64,000 nucleotides of DNA, taken from Deltaproteobacteria bacterium. Its GTDB lineage: Bacteria > Acidobacteriota > Thermoanaerobaculia > Multivoradales > JAHZIX01. Made by a program: the position numbers and the translations under genes. Shown one piece after another: positions 54,926 to 63,422 of the stretch; the first letter of the stretch is position 1, and each line of letters opens with the position of its first letter. The stretch lies in assembly GCA_022601195.1 (NCBI GenBank), contig JAHZIX010000044.1, positions 1 to 64,000 of the forward strand, in the 5' to 3' direction. The notes beneath the pieces were generated by a model that ran no database searches, was not told where the DNA came from, and saw nothing but the letters and a program-made list of their open reading frames with translations.

Positions 54926-55609
54926 CTAGCTCAGCTTCACGACCCCAGCCAATACGGCGAGGGGAAAAGAGATGTTGCCTACCGTTACCAGGGTCGCGAA
55001 CAGGGCGGCGAAGGGACGCCGCAACCCCTTGTAGCTGGGGTGGTCTAACCCCAGACTTTGAAACATGCTCCACAGGCCGTGGTAGAGGTGAAACGCCAGG
55101 GCAATATTGGCGACGATGTAGAAGAGTGAGACCCACACATTCTGAAATCCACTAACCACGTTGTGGAAGGGATTCGTCGCATCAAAATTGGGATGCACCG
55201 AGCCAAAGGTGAGGTGCATCAAGTGGTAGATCACGAAGGCCAAAATGATCACACCACCCCAGCGCATGGTCCGGGATGCATAGGTCGCCTGGGTCGTCTT
55301 CTTTTTCGCGTAGCTGACAGGCCTGGCGCGACGGTTGAGCAGAGTCAACTGCCAGGCAGACCAGATGTGCAGCAACACCGCCACCAGCAGGCCGATGCGG
55401 GCCACCCAGAGGAGCTGTCCATGGGGCACGAAGGGTTCGCCCAGGGAGCGAAGCCCTTCCGCATACTCATTGAAGGCGTGCTCGCCCAAGTACATCTTGG
55501 CATTGCCCAGCATGTGACCGACCACAAAGCCAAACAACATGACCCCGGAGACCGCCATGACCATCTTCTTCGCCATGGGCGAACGATAGAAATCCATCAA
55601 CCGCGACAT
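54926..55609 (-). CDS. sdhC: Succinate dehydrogenase cytochrome b558-type membrane subunit
   Basis: The product has 227 residues with five membrane helices, the single-anchor type (TIGR02046) used by Bacteroidetes, epsilon and many Acidobacteriota enzymes. Heme His candidates lie in FGFVVGHMLGNAKMY, VLLHIWSAWQ, VIYHLMHLTFG and LAFHLYHGLWSMFQSLGLDH. AAGGAGA precedes the ATG. It anchors SdhAB and links it to the quinone pool. Confidence 0.93.
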   Translation of the reverse strand: MSRLMDFYRSPMAKKMVMAVSGVMLFGFVVGHMLGNAKMYLGEHAFNEYAEGLRSLGEPFVPHGQLLWVARIGLLVAVLLHIWSAWQLTLLNRRARPVSYAKKKTTQATYASRTMRWGGVIILAFVIYHLMHLTFGSVHPNFDATNPFHNVVSGFQNVWVSLFYIVANIALAFHLYHGLWSMFQSLGLDHPSYKGLRRPFAALFATLVTVGNISFPLAVLAGVVKLS

Positions 55610-55691
55610 TCTCCTTCCCTCGGGTTGTTGTTTGGCTCATTGCTGACGCAGCATCCGCTCCGCAGCTTTGCATCGACACGGCAGTGCCTGA

Positions 55692-57005
55692 TCATACGCT
55701 CTCCTGACGAGATTTTGAACCGCGCCGAGTTCGCCGCCGACGTCTTCGCCGGCGGGCGGGAGGGGTGGCTCTGGAATCTCGCGGCAAGCGATCCACCTGA
55801 CGCCAAGTTTCCAGAGCTTCGTGCCCTTCATCGGTGGCCTTTACCATGATCTCGAAGAGAGCGAGGGCTTCCGGAAAGTACTTCCGAGATGCGAAACGGC
55901 GACGACTGTTGTCATTCCACCGAGGTTCACAGAGGCGTTGAAAGCCTGACAGAGCACCTAGAACCGCTTGAGCCCGAGCGTTGGACAGGGCAAATCTCTG
56001 GAAAAACGGTGTCGTAGCTTTCTCCACGAGCCTATCGACGGCCGCCCGACTCATGAGCTTGCCGCTTCGCTCTTCCCTCTCGGCCCGCCGCACCAAAACA
56101 TCAGGAAGCAGCATCGCCGCCAGGAGGGTGCCATCCGCTGGGCGGTTCTTGTCCCGTACACAGCCATCGAGCACCGGCAAAATTCGGCTCAGCTCTCCAA
56201 ACTCCGGCCGAGTCCCACTGAGCATCGACTGAACCTCCGGCAGGAGCACTTCCAACAGACCCAGGTCGAGCATCCATTGGATCGCGGCTCCCGCATGGCC
56301 GCAACTGAGCAGCTGGATCAATTCTTCCGTCAGCCTGGCGGGAGAAGCCTTCTGAAGCTCCTGTCGATGAGCCAGCATCGCTTCCTGGGTGGCATCTTCA
56401 ATGCCAAAGCCCAGGCGGGCGGCAAACTCGCAAGCTCGCATCATGCGAACCGGATCTTCTTGAAACCGCACTGCCGGCTCGCCGATGCAACGAATCAACT
56501 GGCGCTCCAGGTCCTGAATTCCGCCGACGTAGTCGATCACCGTAAAGTCAGCGATGTTGTAGAACAAAGCATTGATGGTGAAGTCGCGCCGGAAAGCGTC
56601 TTCCTGAGGAGTACCGAAAGTGTTGTCACTGGTGATCAACAACTCGTCGGGAGCACTCGCCTGCTCCTCCGGCTTGGGCTGCCTCCGGAACGTCGCCACC
56701 TCGATGATGCCGTCGTGGAAGAAGATATGAGCTAGCCGAAACCTTCGCCCGATGATGCGGGAGTTTCGAAATAGACGGCGGATCTGTGGCGGGCTGGCGT
56801 CGGTGCCGGCGTCGTAGTCTTTGGGGGTCCGGCCGAGCAGCAGATCGCGCACACTCCCACCAACCAGGTATCCCTTAAAACCTGAACGACTCAAACGGTA
56901 GAGTACTTTAACCGCATTCCGCGACATGTTTTGCCGCGAAAGCCTGTGTTCAGTACGCTCGAGAATTCGGGGTAGATCCGAAGAACTTTCGTTCACGCGG
57001 TCCAT
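55692..57005 (-). CDS. pcnB: Poly(A) polymerase / CCA-adding-type nucleotidyltransferase
   Basis: The product has 437 residues from ATG 57005; the frame is open to 57299 but the extra part is low-complexity. The class II head is GYLVGGSVRDLLLGRTPKDY then DAGTDASP, with the Asp pair as DYDAG. FRRDFTINALFYNI and DPVRMMRACEFAARLGFGI are family hallmarks. The C terminus is highly basic (PPARRRRRRRRTRRGSKSRQ), as in PcnB, which favours poly(A) polymerase over a CCA enzyme. It probably adds 3' A tails to RNA. Confidence 0.85.
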   Translation of the reverse strand: MDRVNESSSDLPRILERTEHRLSRQNMSRNAVKVLYRLSRSGFKGYLVGGSVRDLLLGRTPKDYDAGTDASPPQIRRLFRNSRIIGRRFRLAHIFFHDGIIEVATFRRQPKPEEQASAPDELLITSDNTFGTPQEDAFRRDFTINALFYNIADFTVIDYVGGIQDLERQLIRCIGEPAVRFQEDPVRMMRACEFAARLGFGIEDATQEAMLAHRQELQKASPARLTEELIQLLSCGHAGAAIQWMLDLGLLEVLLPEVQSMLSGTRPEFGELSRILPVLDGCVRDKNRPADGTLLAAMLLPDVLVRRAEREERSGKLMSRAAVDRLVEKATTPFFQRFALSNARAQAVLGALSGFQRLCEPRWNDNSRRRFASRKYFPEALALFEIMVKATDEGHEALETWRQVDRLPRDSRATPPARRRRRRRRTRRGSKSRQESV

Positions 57006-57384
57006 TATACGGACTCTCCGGCCAGCTGGCCGCTCATCTTTGCCACGATCTCTCCCAGACCCACAAAAAACGTAGTGGTAAAAGGGGAAAAGGAGGGCCG
57101 GGGCAGAAGCTTTCGGCTCGCTGCCCCGGGGGTGGAGGGATTGGAGGAGGAAGAAGAGGAGGAGGCCCTGTAAGCCTCTTTTGTCTAACAGCTCTCTTCT
57201 ATAGCAGGATCGGTGCCAGCTTCCTCTCGTCCCTCCCAAGCGGCATTTTCCACCATCGATGTGCCTACCAGTACCGGATGCGTCCGGAAACGCTGACACT
57301 CACTGAACTCAAACGGGGACAGCGGGGTCAAAATGGAAACGGCCCTCTCGAAATGGGGATAAGCCTCCTGGTTTGGGGAGGCTT
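57006..57384. other. Intergenic region with two hairpins
   Basis: No gene is seen. It contains the GC-rich hairpin at 57098-57129, a small GAGGC..GCCTC hairpin near 57166-57182 and a purine run near 57130-57165. A stretch at 57309-57356 (GGGGACAGCGGGGTCAAAAT and following) recalls terminal sequences of transposons, but no partner end was found. Confidence 0.45.
57098..57129 (-). terminator. Strong GC hairpin upstream of pcnB
   Basis: CCGGGGCAG and CTGCCCCGG form a perfect 9-base stem. On the minus strand it is followed by CCCTCCTTTTCCCCTTTT, a moderately T-rich tract. It could end read-through from the hydrolase-OsmC gene or act in the pcnB leader. Confidence 0.5.
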
Positions 57385-57385
57385 C
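57362..57385 (-). terminator. Hairpin right after the hydrolase-OsmC stop
   Basis: AAGCCTCC and GGAGGCTT form an 8-base stem immediately behind the TAG stop on the minus strand. The following tract ATCCCCATTTCG is only weakly T-rich, so termination may be partial or factor dependent. Confidence 0.55.
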
Positions 57386-58635
57386 TAAACGAGCCGGCTT
57401 TCGATCAGGAAATCGGATTTAAGAGTCCGGTGCACCGGGCAGCGATCGGCAATCTCCAGCATCCGCTGCCTGTGGGCCTCCTCCAGAGGCCCATCGAGGC
57501 GAATCTCCTTCTCGATCAGATCTACTCGAGCTCCTTTTCCCTCGCAGTCAGCACAATCCTTGGCGTGAACCCGCGAATGGCTCATCAGAACGGAGACTCC
57601 CTCCAAGGGCAAACCTTTGCGATCCGCATACATCCGCAGGGTCATCGAGGTGCAGGCTCCCAGTGATGCCAGCAGGAGCTCATAGGGGTTGGGCCCTTTG
57701 TCCAAAGCGCCAGGAACGGACAGGGGTTCGTCCGCCAGGAGCTCGTGGTTCTCGGTATGGATTTTCTGCGTGAAACCGGAAGCTCCCCCGGTCACTCGCA
57801 CTTGACCATGCTGCAGGATCGGTCGCTCTCCTCCGGGAGCGCTACCGGCCTGCACCTCGGCCTCGGCTGGGGGCAGGTAGCGTTCCACCCACGTGGCCAA
57901 GACCTCCGCCGCGTAGCGGGCGTCTCGCTGACGACTCAACAGATGATCCGCATCGTCCAAAGAAACGAAGCTCTTCGGATGTTGCGCGGTCTGGTAGATA
58001 CGTCGAGCGTGATCGACATCGACGATCTCGTACACTGGCGAGTGCAAAATCAACAAGGCCTTGTGAAGCCGGGCTAGCCTGGCCCGCACGGGGCTGACGG
58101 CGATATCCTCCAAGAATTGCCGTTTGACCCGAAAAGACCGCCCCCCCAGACGAACTTCCGCCTCTCCCCTCTCCTCCACCTCGGCGACTGCGGGTGCCAA
58201 TAGGCCGTCTCGTAGATGACTGGTATCTGCCGGGGCACCAATGGTGGCCACTGCGACAGCTTCCGGGACCTTTTCCGCCATGGCCAGCACCGCTGCACCT
58301 CCGAGGGAATGGCCAATCAAGATGCTCGGCGCTCGATGCTCTCGCCGTAAAAAGTCGGCCGCCGCATGGAGGTCTTCCAAGTTAGAAGAGAAATTCGAAT
58401 CCGCGAAGTCCCCTTCGCTCTCCCCGAGACCCGTGAAATCGAAGCGCAGGACCGCCAATCCTCTCTCCACCAAAGTCCGGCTGAGCCAAGCAACCGCCTT
58501 CAGGTCTTTGGAGCAGGTAAAGCAATGGGCGAACAGGGCATAGGCCCTCGGCTCTCCTTGCGGCAGATCCAACCGACCTACCAATCGGTCCCCTAGAGCA
58601 CCCGCAAAGGTCACCTTCTCTGTTTTTCTCGCCAT
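57385..58635 (-). CDS. Alpha/beta hydrolase fused to OsmC-family peroxiredoxin
   Basis: The product has 416 residues from ATG 58635, backed by AGGAG seven bases upstream. Residues 1-260 are an alpha/beta hydrolase: ALFAHCFTCSKDLKAVAWLS, FDFTGLGESEGDF, the elbow ILIGHSLGGAAVL, and Asp-His in LDDADHLLS. Residues about 280-416 are OsmC, with the two redox cysteines in LLASLGACTSMTLRMYAD and RCPVHRTLKSD. This two-domain form is a known family that reduces hydroperoxides; the hydrolase half may supply or process an acyl substrate. It is divergent from the osmoprotectant transporter genes. Confidence 0.92.
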   Translation of the reverse strand: MARKTEKVTFAGALGDRLVGRLDLPQGEPRAYALFAHCFTCSKDLKAVAWLSRTLVERGLAVLRFDFTGLGESEGDFADSNFSSNLEDLHAAADFLRREHRAPSILIGHSLGGAAVLAMAEKVPEAVAVATIGAPADTSHLRDGLLAPAVAEVEERGEAEVRLGGRSFRVKRQFLEDIAVSPVRARLARLHKALLILHSPVYEIVDVDHARRIYQTAQHPKSFVSLDDADHLLSRQRDARYAAEVLATWVERYLPPAEAEVQAGSAPGGERPILQHGQVRVTGGASGFTQKIHTENHELLADEPLSVPGALDKGPNPYELLLASLGACTSMTLRMYADRKGLPLEGVSVLMSHSRVHAKDCADCEGKGARVDLIEKEIRLDGPLEEAHRQRMLEIADRCPVHRTLKSDFLIESRLV

Positions 58636-58760
58636 GGAAGCTCCTTCGTATTGAACCACCACCAGGGAATCGGAAGCGGCAGGGAGGATTGTACTGAAAT
58701 CACGGCGGGTAGATCCCGCCTGCCATCGAGGGACTCGATTCTCACGGTAGACTCGCCGTG

Positions 58761-59552
58761 ATGCCGTCGTCCAAGCCCCCTCTAGTAGCACCATCTCTGG
58801 AAGCTCTCTCCGTCACGAAGCGCTTCGAAGGCCCTGTCACGGCCCTCGACCAGGTAGACATCGAGATCTACCCGGGAGAAACGGTGGCTCTGATTGGAGA
58901 GAGTGGCTCTGGAAAGACCACCCTCCTACGCCTTTTCAACCGCATGACGGTTCCCACCCACGGCTCCGTTCGAGTCGAAGGTCAAGACATTGCCCAAGTC
59001 GATGTCTTCGCCTTGCGGCGACGAATAGGCTATGTGCAGCAGGATGGCGGCTTGATTCCCCATTGGTCTGTAGCTCGCAATGTGGCGTTGGTGCCGAGGC
59101 TTCAAGCCTGGCCTCAGCAGAGGAGAGAAGCCAGAACCACCCAAGCCCTCGAAATGGTCGGTCTAGACCCTACAGAATTCGCTGAGCGCTACCCCAGAGA
59201 GCTTTCCGGAGGTCAGCGGCAACGGGTTGCCTTCGCTCGAGCCCTCGCCGCGGAGCCCAGCATTCTCCTTCTCGACGAGCCCTTCGGCGCTCTGGACGCC
59301 CTAACCCGGCTCGAGATGCAGGCACAATTTCGAACGCTGAAAAAGCAGCTGAGCGCCACCCTTGTGCTCGTGACCCACGACTTAGAAGAAGCCTTCCTCC
59401 TCGCCGATCGCATCGGCGTCCTGCATCGCGGCAAGCTACTCCAACTGGCCACTCCGCAGCAGCTCCGAGACAACCCTCAGCCAGGCTATGTCACCGACCT
59501 TCTAGCCTTGAAAGAACAAAGCCTTTCGGCAAGAAAAGGCGGGCAACCATGA
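58761..59552 (+). CDS. Osmoprotectant (glycine betaine/choline-type) ABC transporter ATPase
   Basis: The product has 263 residues from ATG 58761. Walker A IGESGSGKTTLLRLFNRM, Q-loop YVQQDGGLIPHW, signature LSGGQRQRVAFARALA, Walker B ILLLDEPFGALDALTR and the switch His in LVTHDLEEAFLLAD are as in OpuCA/ProV. The C-terminal CBS pair of long OpuCA proteins, used for osmotic gating, is absent. It overlaps the next gene by ATGA. Confidence 0.9.
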   Translation: MPSSKPPLVAPSLEALSVTKRFEGPVTALDQVDIEIYPGETVALIGESGSGKTTLLRLFNRMTVPTHGSVRVEGQDIAQVDVFALRRRIGYVQQDGGLIPHWSVARNVALVPRLQAWPQQRREARTTQALEMVGLDPTEFAERYPRELSGGQRQRVAFARALAAEPSILLLDEPFGALDALTRLEMQAQFRTLKKQLSATLVLVTHDLEEAFLLADRIGVLHRGKLLQLATPQQLRDNPQPGYVTDLLALKEQSLSARKGGQP

Positions 59553-61138
59553 GATCCCGGGTGCCGCTTCGAGTCCTTTCCGCGATCGCGCTGCTGGGTT
59601 TCTTCTGCTTCTCGCTCTCGGCTCAACCAGATAGGGAGACTCAGATCAGCGAGACCGGTCGGATCGTCATCGGCTCCAAGAATTTCGCTGAAAACCGTCT
59701 CCTGGCAGAGATCTTCGCTCAACTGATCGAGGATCGTACAGACCTCGAAGTGGAGCGGCGCCTTGGGTTGGCTGGCACCCAGGTCGCCTTCGAAGCATTG
59801 CGCAACGGTGCCATCGACCTCTATCCGGAATATACCGGCACGGGCCTCGTCTCCCTCCTCGAGGAGCCACCGCAGGGTGATTCGACAGCTACCCTGAATC
59901 AGGTTCGCAGGCAGTTCCTCAACCGCTGGGACCTCTGGTGGCTGGCCCCTCTCGGCTTCGAGAATGCCTACGAAATAGCCGTCAGGAGAGACTTGGCGGA
60001 GGAATTCGGCCTTCGCACCCTCACCGACCTCGTCCCTGTGGCTCCCCAAATGCGTGCTGGCTTCGGCTATGAATTCAAAGAGCGCCCGGATGGCTTACCG
60101 GGCCTGGAGAAAACCTATGGCTTGCGCTTTCGTCAGGTCCAGGCACTGCAACAAGGCCTGAAGTACCAGGCTGCCGGTGCTGGCGAGGTGGACGTTCTGG
60201 ACGTCTACACCACCGATGGGCGCTTACTCGTCTATGACCTGGTTGTTCTCGAAGATGACCGAGACTTCTTCCCGCCCTACGAAGCCGCGGCTCTGGTTCG
60301 TGGCGGCGCGTTGCAGGAGTACCCGGAATTGGGATCCATCCTCGGCCTTCTGTCCGGCGCCCTAGACGAAGACACCATGCGCTCCTTGAACCTTCGTCTA
60401 CAGGAAAACGGCGAAGAGGAGCCGGATGTTGCCAGAGATGCCCTGAAGGCGTTGGGGTTGTTGGCGGCATCGGACACGGAGACAGAATCCCCCACGCCTG
60501 ACCAAGAGAGCTTTCTTGCCTACCTCTGGCGCCAAAGGGAAGCCCTGGCTCAGCGAACCTGGGAGCACCTCAGTCTCTCCGGCATCGCCCTCCTCTTGGC
60601 GATCCTCGTAGCGGTCCCCCTAGGACTCCTCCTGGAGCGCAGAAGAAAGGTCGCTGAAGCAGTGATTCGGTTGGTAGGGATCACTCAGACTCTCCCTTCC
60701 ATCGCCCTATTGGCCTTTATGATTCCGCTCCTCGGGGTTGGTTCCGTACCAGCGATCGTCGCTTTGTGGATCTATTCCCTCTTCCCCATTCTTCGCAACA
60801 CCTACACCGGGGTGCGGGACGCGGATCCTCGGGCCGTGCAGTCTGCCGCCGCCCTTGGTATGACCCCGGGGCAAATCCTCAGCCAGATTCGCTTCCCCTT
60901 GGCGATTCCTATTATCTTGGCGGGAGTCCGCACAGCAGCGGTCATCGTAGTGGGCACGGCGACCCTCGCGGCCTTCATCGGAGCCGGTGGTCTCGGAGAA
61001 CCCATCGTCACCGGGCTGCAACTGGTCAACACCCAGATGATTCTCTCCGGCGCCCTGCCAGCGGCCGCCCTTGCCATCGCCGTGGATCTCGGTTTGGGCC
61101 TCCTAGAGAAACGCCTTCGGCCCAAGGGACTGACCTGA
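59549..61138 (+). CDS. Fused substrate-binding protein and permease of the osmoprotectant ABC transporter
   Basis: The product has 529 residues. A signal peptide or anchor (LRVLSAIALLGFFCFSLSAQ) is followed by an OpuBC-type binding domain: IVIGSKNFAENRLLAEIFAQ, NGAIDLYPEYTGTGLVSLL and AGEVDVLDVYTTDGRL. Residues about 325-529 are the OpuCB/ProW-type permease with six helices and the EAA-like loop DADPRAVQSAAALGMTPGQI. In most OpuB/OpuC systems the binding protein follows or is separate; here it precedes the permease in one chain, so the binding domain must be translocated ahead of the first helix. Ligand is inferred from family: quaternary ammonium compounds. Confidence 0.9.
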   Translation: MRSRVPLRVLSAIALLGFFCFSLSAQPDRETQISETGRIVIGSKNFAENRLLAEIFAQLIEDRTDLEVERRLGLAGTQVAFEALRNGAIDLYPEYTGTGLVSLLEEPPQGDSTATLNQVRRQFLNRWDLWWLAPLGFENAYEIAVRRDLAEEFGLRTLTDLVPVAPQMRAGFGYEFKERPDGLPGLEKTYGLRFRQVQALQQGLKYQAAGAGEVDVLDVYTTDGRLLVYDLVVLEDDRDFFPPYEAAALVRGGALQEYPELGSILGLLSGALDEDTMRSLNLRLQENGEEEPDVARDALKALGLLAASDTETESPTPDQESFLAYLWRQREALAQRTWEHLSLSGIALLLAILVAVPLGLLLERRRKVAEAVIRLVGITQTLPSIALLAFMIPLLGVGSVPAIVALWIYSLFPILRNTYTGVRDADPRAVQSAAALGMTPGQILSQIRFPLAIPIILAGVRTAAVIVVGTATLAAFIGAGGLGEPIVTGLQLVNTQMILSGALPAAALAIAVDLGLGLLEKRLRPKGLT

Positions 61139-61142
61139 GAAG

Positions 61143-61193
61143 AGCAAAGAAAAACGGCGCAACCCATGGGATTGGGCTACGCCGTCTTTTGCT
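61143..61193. terminator. Bidirectional terminator between convergent genes
   Basis: A-rich AGCAAAGAAAAACGGCG pairs with CGCCGTCTTTTGCT around an inner AACCCA/TGGGCT pair and loop. It has A and T tracts on opposite sides, so it can stop the transporter operon from the left and ndk from the right. Confidence 0.85.
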
Positions 61194-61237
61194 CGTCGAG
61201 CTCCTGCCCTCTTACCCTACGGGTCGGGCAAATTTGC

Positions 61238-61660
61238 TCAGCGTGCAGCGATCAAATCCGCCTGACTGAAAAAGAAGCCCAACTCGATGGCTGCGTTCTC
61301 CTCCGAGTCGCTACCGTGAATGGCATTCCGCTCGATGCTCGTGCCGTATAGATTCCGCACCGTTCCCGCTTCCGCCTGGGTCGAATCCGTCGCGCCCATG
61401 ACCTGGCGTAGGTGAAGTACGGCGTTGTCCCGCTCCAAAGCCACTGGAATCACGGGTCCGCTGGTCATGAAAGTCACCAGCTCACCATAGAAGGGACGTT
61501 CCTTGTGGACGGCGTAGAAAGCGCCGGCTTGGTCGTCGCTCAAATGCAGAACTCGGAGGCCACGAATGGTGAACCCCTCCTTCTCGAGCAGAGCCAAGAT
61601 ATTGCCAGCATTGCCCGCGGCAACGGAATCAGGTTTGAGAATCGCGAGAGTCGTTTGCAT
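61238..61660 (-). CDS. ndk: Nucleoside diphosphate kinase
   Basis: The product has 140 residues from ATG 61660 (GAGGTG ten bases upstream), the normal length. It starts MQTTLAILKPDSVAAGNAGN. The phospho-His lies in NAIHGSDSEENAAIELGFFF, and KERPFYGELVTFMTSGPVIP is the family core. It balances NTP pools using ATP. It lies downstream of sucCD on the same strand, so GTP or ATP made by succinyl-CoA synthetase could be passed on. Confidence 0.96.
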   Translation of the reverse strand: MQTTLAILKPDSVAAGNAGNILALLEKEGFTIRGLRVLHLSDDQAGAFYAVHKERPFYGELVTFMTSGPVIPVALERDNAVLHLRQVMGATDSTQAEAGTVRNLYGTSIERNAIHGSDSEENAAIELGFFFSQADLIAAR

Positions 61661-61695
61661 TGTCGTATTCACCTCGATCAATCGTTGTCTATGGA

Positions 61696-61778
61696 GTGTC
61701 AGGCATGCATTCCATGCGTTCTTAAAATAGTGGCGACAGGCCGTTACTTTACCCGTGCATGGAATGCATGCCTGACAC
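61696..61778. repeat. Perfect 22-bp inverted repeat with 39-bp spacer
   Basis: Left arm 61696-61717 (GTGTCAGGCATGCATTCC then ATGC) is the exact reverse complement of the right arm 61757-61778. Each arm has the inner palindromes GCATGC and ATGCAT. The layout resembles a REPIN-like doublet or a small element mobilised by an IS200/Y1-type transposase. It lies between the S51-like gene and ndk. Confidence 0.9.
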
Positions 61779-61816
61779 CTCTGATAGCTCCACTTCTGAG
61801 GATTTCAAAAGGGGTC

Positions 61817-62506
61817 CTATTCGAGAACAGCAAAATCGTCGTCAGAATCGCGTAGACCAAAGACCGTGCCTACGGTCTCAAACTGGCCTTCGGGGCCCAG
61901 TAGTACCGCTGAGCCGGGAGGGATTCCCAATCCCCATCGAACACCGGGACGTCCCATGAGCTGGCGAAAGCGACGGTCGTGGGCGGGATTGAAGTTGGCT
62001 TCTACCACCCCTTGGGGCAACCAACGCAGCCCTTCTTCGAAGGTATCTCCCTTCAAGCTGCGGTACCACTCACCCAAGGCCTGAGCTGCCGCGGCGATGG
62101 CCACCACGACTCCATCTTTTTCTGCCAACTTGCGGCGCAGGCGGTCCTCTGCTGCCGAGCTTCTCAGCGCTTCTACCAACTGACCTGAGAGGCCACCGCC
62201 CAGGTAGACAGCAGCACTTTCATCTACCCGCTGGCAGTTGCGTCCTCGTCGGGAATCCCGGGGGCGATATACCGGGATGACTTCGAGCTCTCGGTCGAAA
62301 ACCTCGTCCAAATACTCGGCCAGGTTTTCTCCGTAGTCGGTCGACCCACTGGCAGCGGGGACGAACCCGACCGTGCCCGGAGGCGTCTTGGCCAACCAGG
62401 CTTGGTCGGCTTCCTGAGTCTCTCCGAAGCTGAACTCGCCGCCCCCCAGGAGCGCGAGCCAGCCATCCCCTTCGATCCGTTGATGCTTCATGGTTTCCAT
62501 CGTCAT
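61817..62506 (-). CDS. Class I glutamine amidotransferase-like / S51 (cyanophycinase-like) protein
   Basis: The product has 229 residues. The opening WLALLGGGEFSFGE, the PAASGSTDYGENLAEYLDEV segment and VYLGGGLSGQLVEAL follow the peptidase S51 fold, as in cyanophycinase. The nucleophile strand, normally xGxSAGA, reads VVVAIAAAAQALGEW, so the catalytic Ser is replaced by Ala. It may be a non-catalytic relative. It overlaps the very end of the region after sucD and precedes ndk, suggesting co-transcription with sucCD. Confidence 0.7.
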   Translation of the reverse strand: MTMETMKHQRIEGDGWLALLGGGEFSFGETQEADQAWLAKTPPGTVGFVPAASGSTDYGENLAEYLDEVFDRELEVIPVYRPRDSRRGRNCQRVDESAAVYLGGGLSGQLVEALRSSAAEDRLRRKLAEKDGVVVAIAAAAQALGEWYRSLKGDTFEEGLRWLPQGVVEANFNPAHDRRFRQLMGRPGVRWGLGIPPGSAVLLGPEGQFETVGTVFGLRDSDDDFAVLE

Positions 62507-62549
62507 TCTCGTCGTCTGGAGGACTGCCTCTCAATCGAGAAACGCCCTC

Positions 62550-63422
62550 CTAGCCAGCGAGGGCTTTGACTACGGCACCTCCCATGTCTGCGGGCGAATC
62601 CACCACATGGATACCGGCGTCGCGCATGGCGGAGATCTTTCCCTCTGCCGTGCCGCTGCCCCCCGATACGATGGCCCCAGCATGCCCCATGCGACGACCC
62701 GGAGGGGCCGTTCGACCAGCGATGAAACCGATCACCGGACGATCGAAGTTTTCTTTGACCCAAGCGGCGGCCTCTTCTTCCGCGCTACCGCCGATCTCAC
62801 CGATCATGATGACCGCATCGGTGTCCGGATCGTCCTTGAAAGCTGCCAGGACGTCGATAAAGCTCGTCCCATTTACGGGATCTCCACCAATGCCAACACA
62901 GGTGGACTGCCCTAGGCCAACAGTCGTGAGCTGTCAAACCGCCTCGTAGGTCAGGGTGCCGGAACGACTGACCACCCCGACACGACCGGCTTTATGAATA
63001 TGTCCGGGCATGATGCCGATCTTCGCCGCGTCGGGTGAGATCACCCCGGGACAGTTGGGACCGATGAGCCGGCTGGAATGATCGGCCATGAAGGCCTTGA
63101 CCTTGAGCATGTCAGTTACCGGGATGCCTTCGGTGATGCAAACGATCAACTCGACTCCCGCCGCCGCGGCTTCCATGATCGCGTCTGCCGCAAAGGGAGG
63201 CGGCACGAAAATCATCGTGGCGTTGCAGCCAGTCGCCTCGCGTGCTTCCGCAACGGAGTCGAAGACCGGAATGCCTTCCACCGTCTGCCCTCCCTTACCC
63301 GGAGTGACACCAGCGACCACTTGGGTGCCGTAGTCTCGGCAACCTAGGGCATGGAATTCACCTTCCTTACCCGTGATGCCCTGCACCAAAAGGCGCGTAT
63401 CCTCGTTGACCCAAATCGACAT
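62550..63422 (-). pseudogene. sucD: Succinyl-CoA synthetase alpha subunit with in-frame TGA
   Basis: The full-length frame would give 290 residues, the normal SucD size, but a TGA at 62936-62934 interrupts it after SGTLTYEAV. Both halves are perfectly SucD-like: LLVQGITGKEGEFHALGCRD, GVTPGKGGQTVEGIPVF, IGPNCPGVISPDAAKIGIMP before it; QLTTVGLGQSTCVGIGGDPV, MIGEIGGSAEEEAA and the catalytic His in GRRMGHAGAIVSGG after it. No frameshift is involved: both parts are in one frame. A nonsense mutation, a base-call error (for example TGG read as TGA) or recoding could explain it. The start overlaps the sucC stop (TGATG). Confidence 0.9.

Noticed and set aside
57006..57299. N-terminal extension of PcnB to 57299
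   Set aside because: The extra 98 codons are low-complexity and pass through a strong hairpin, while the family begins right after the ATG at 57005.
57309..57356. Possible transposon terminal sequence
   Set aside because: GGGGACAGCGGGGTCAAAAT looks like some IS ends, but no matching inverted partner or transposase remnant was found nearby.
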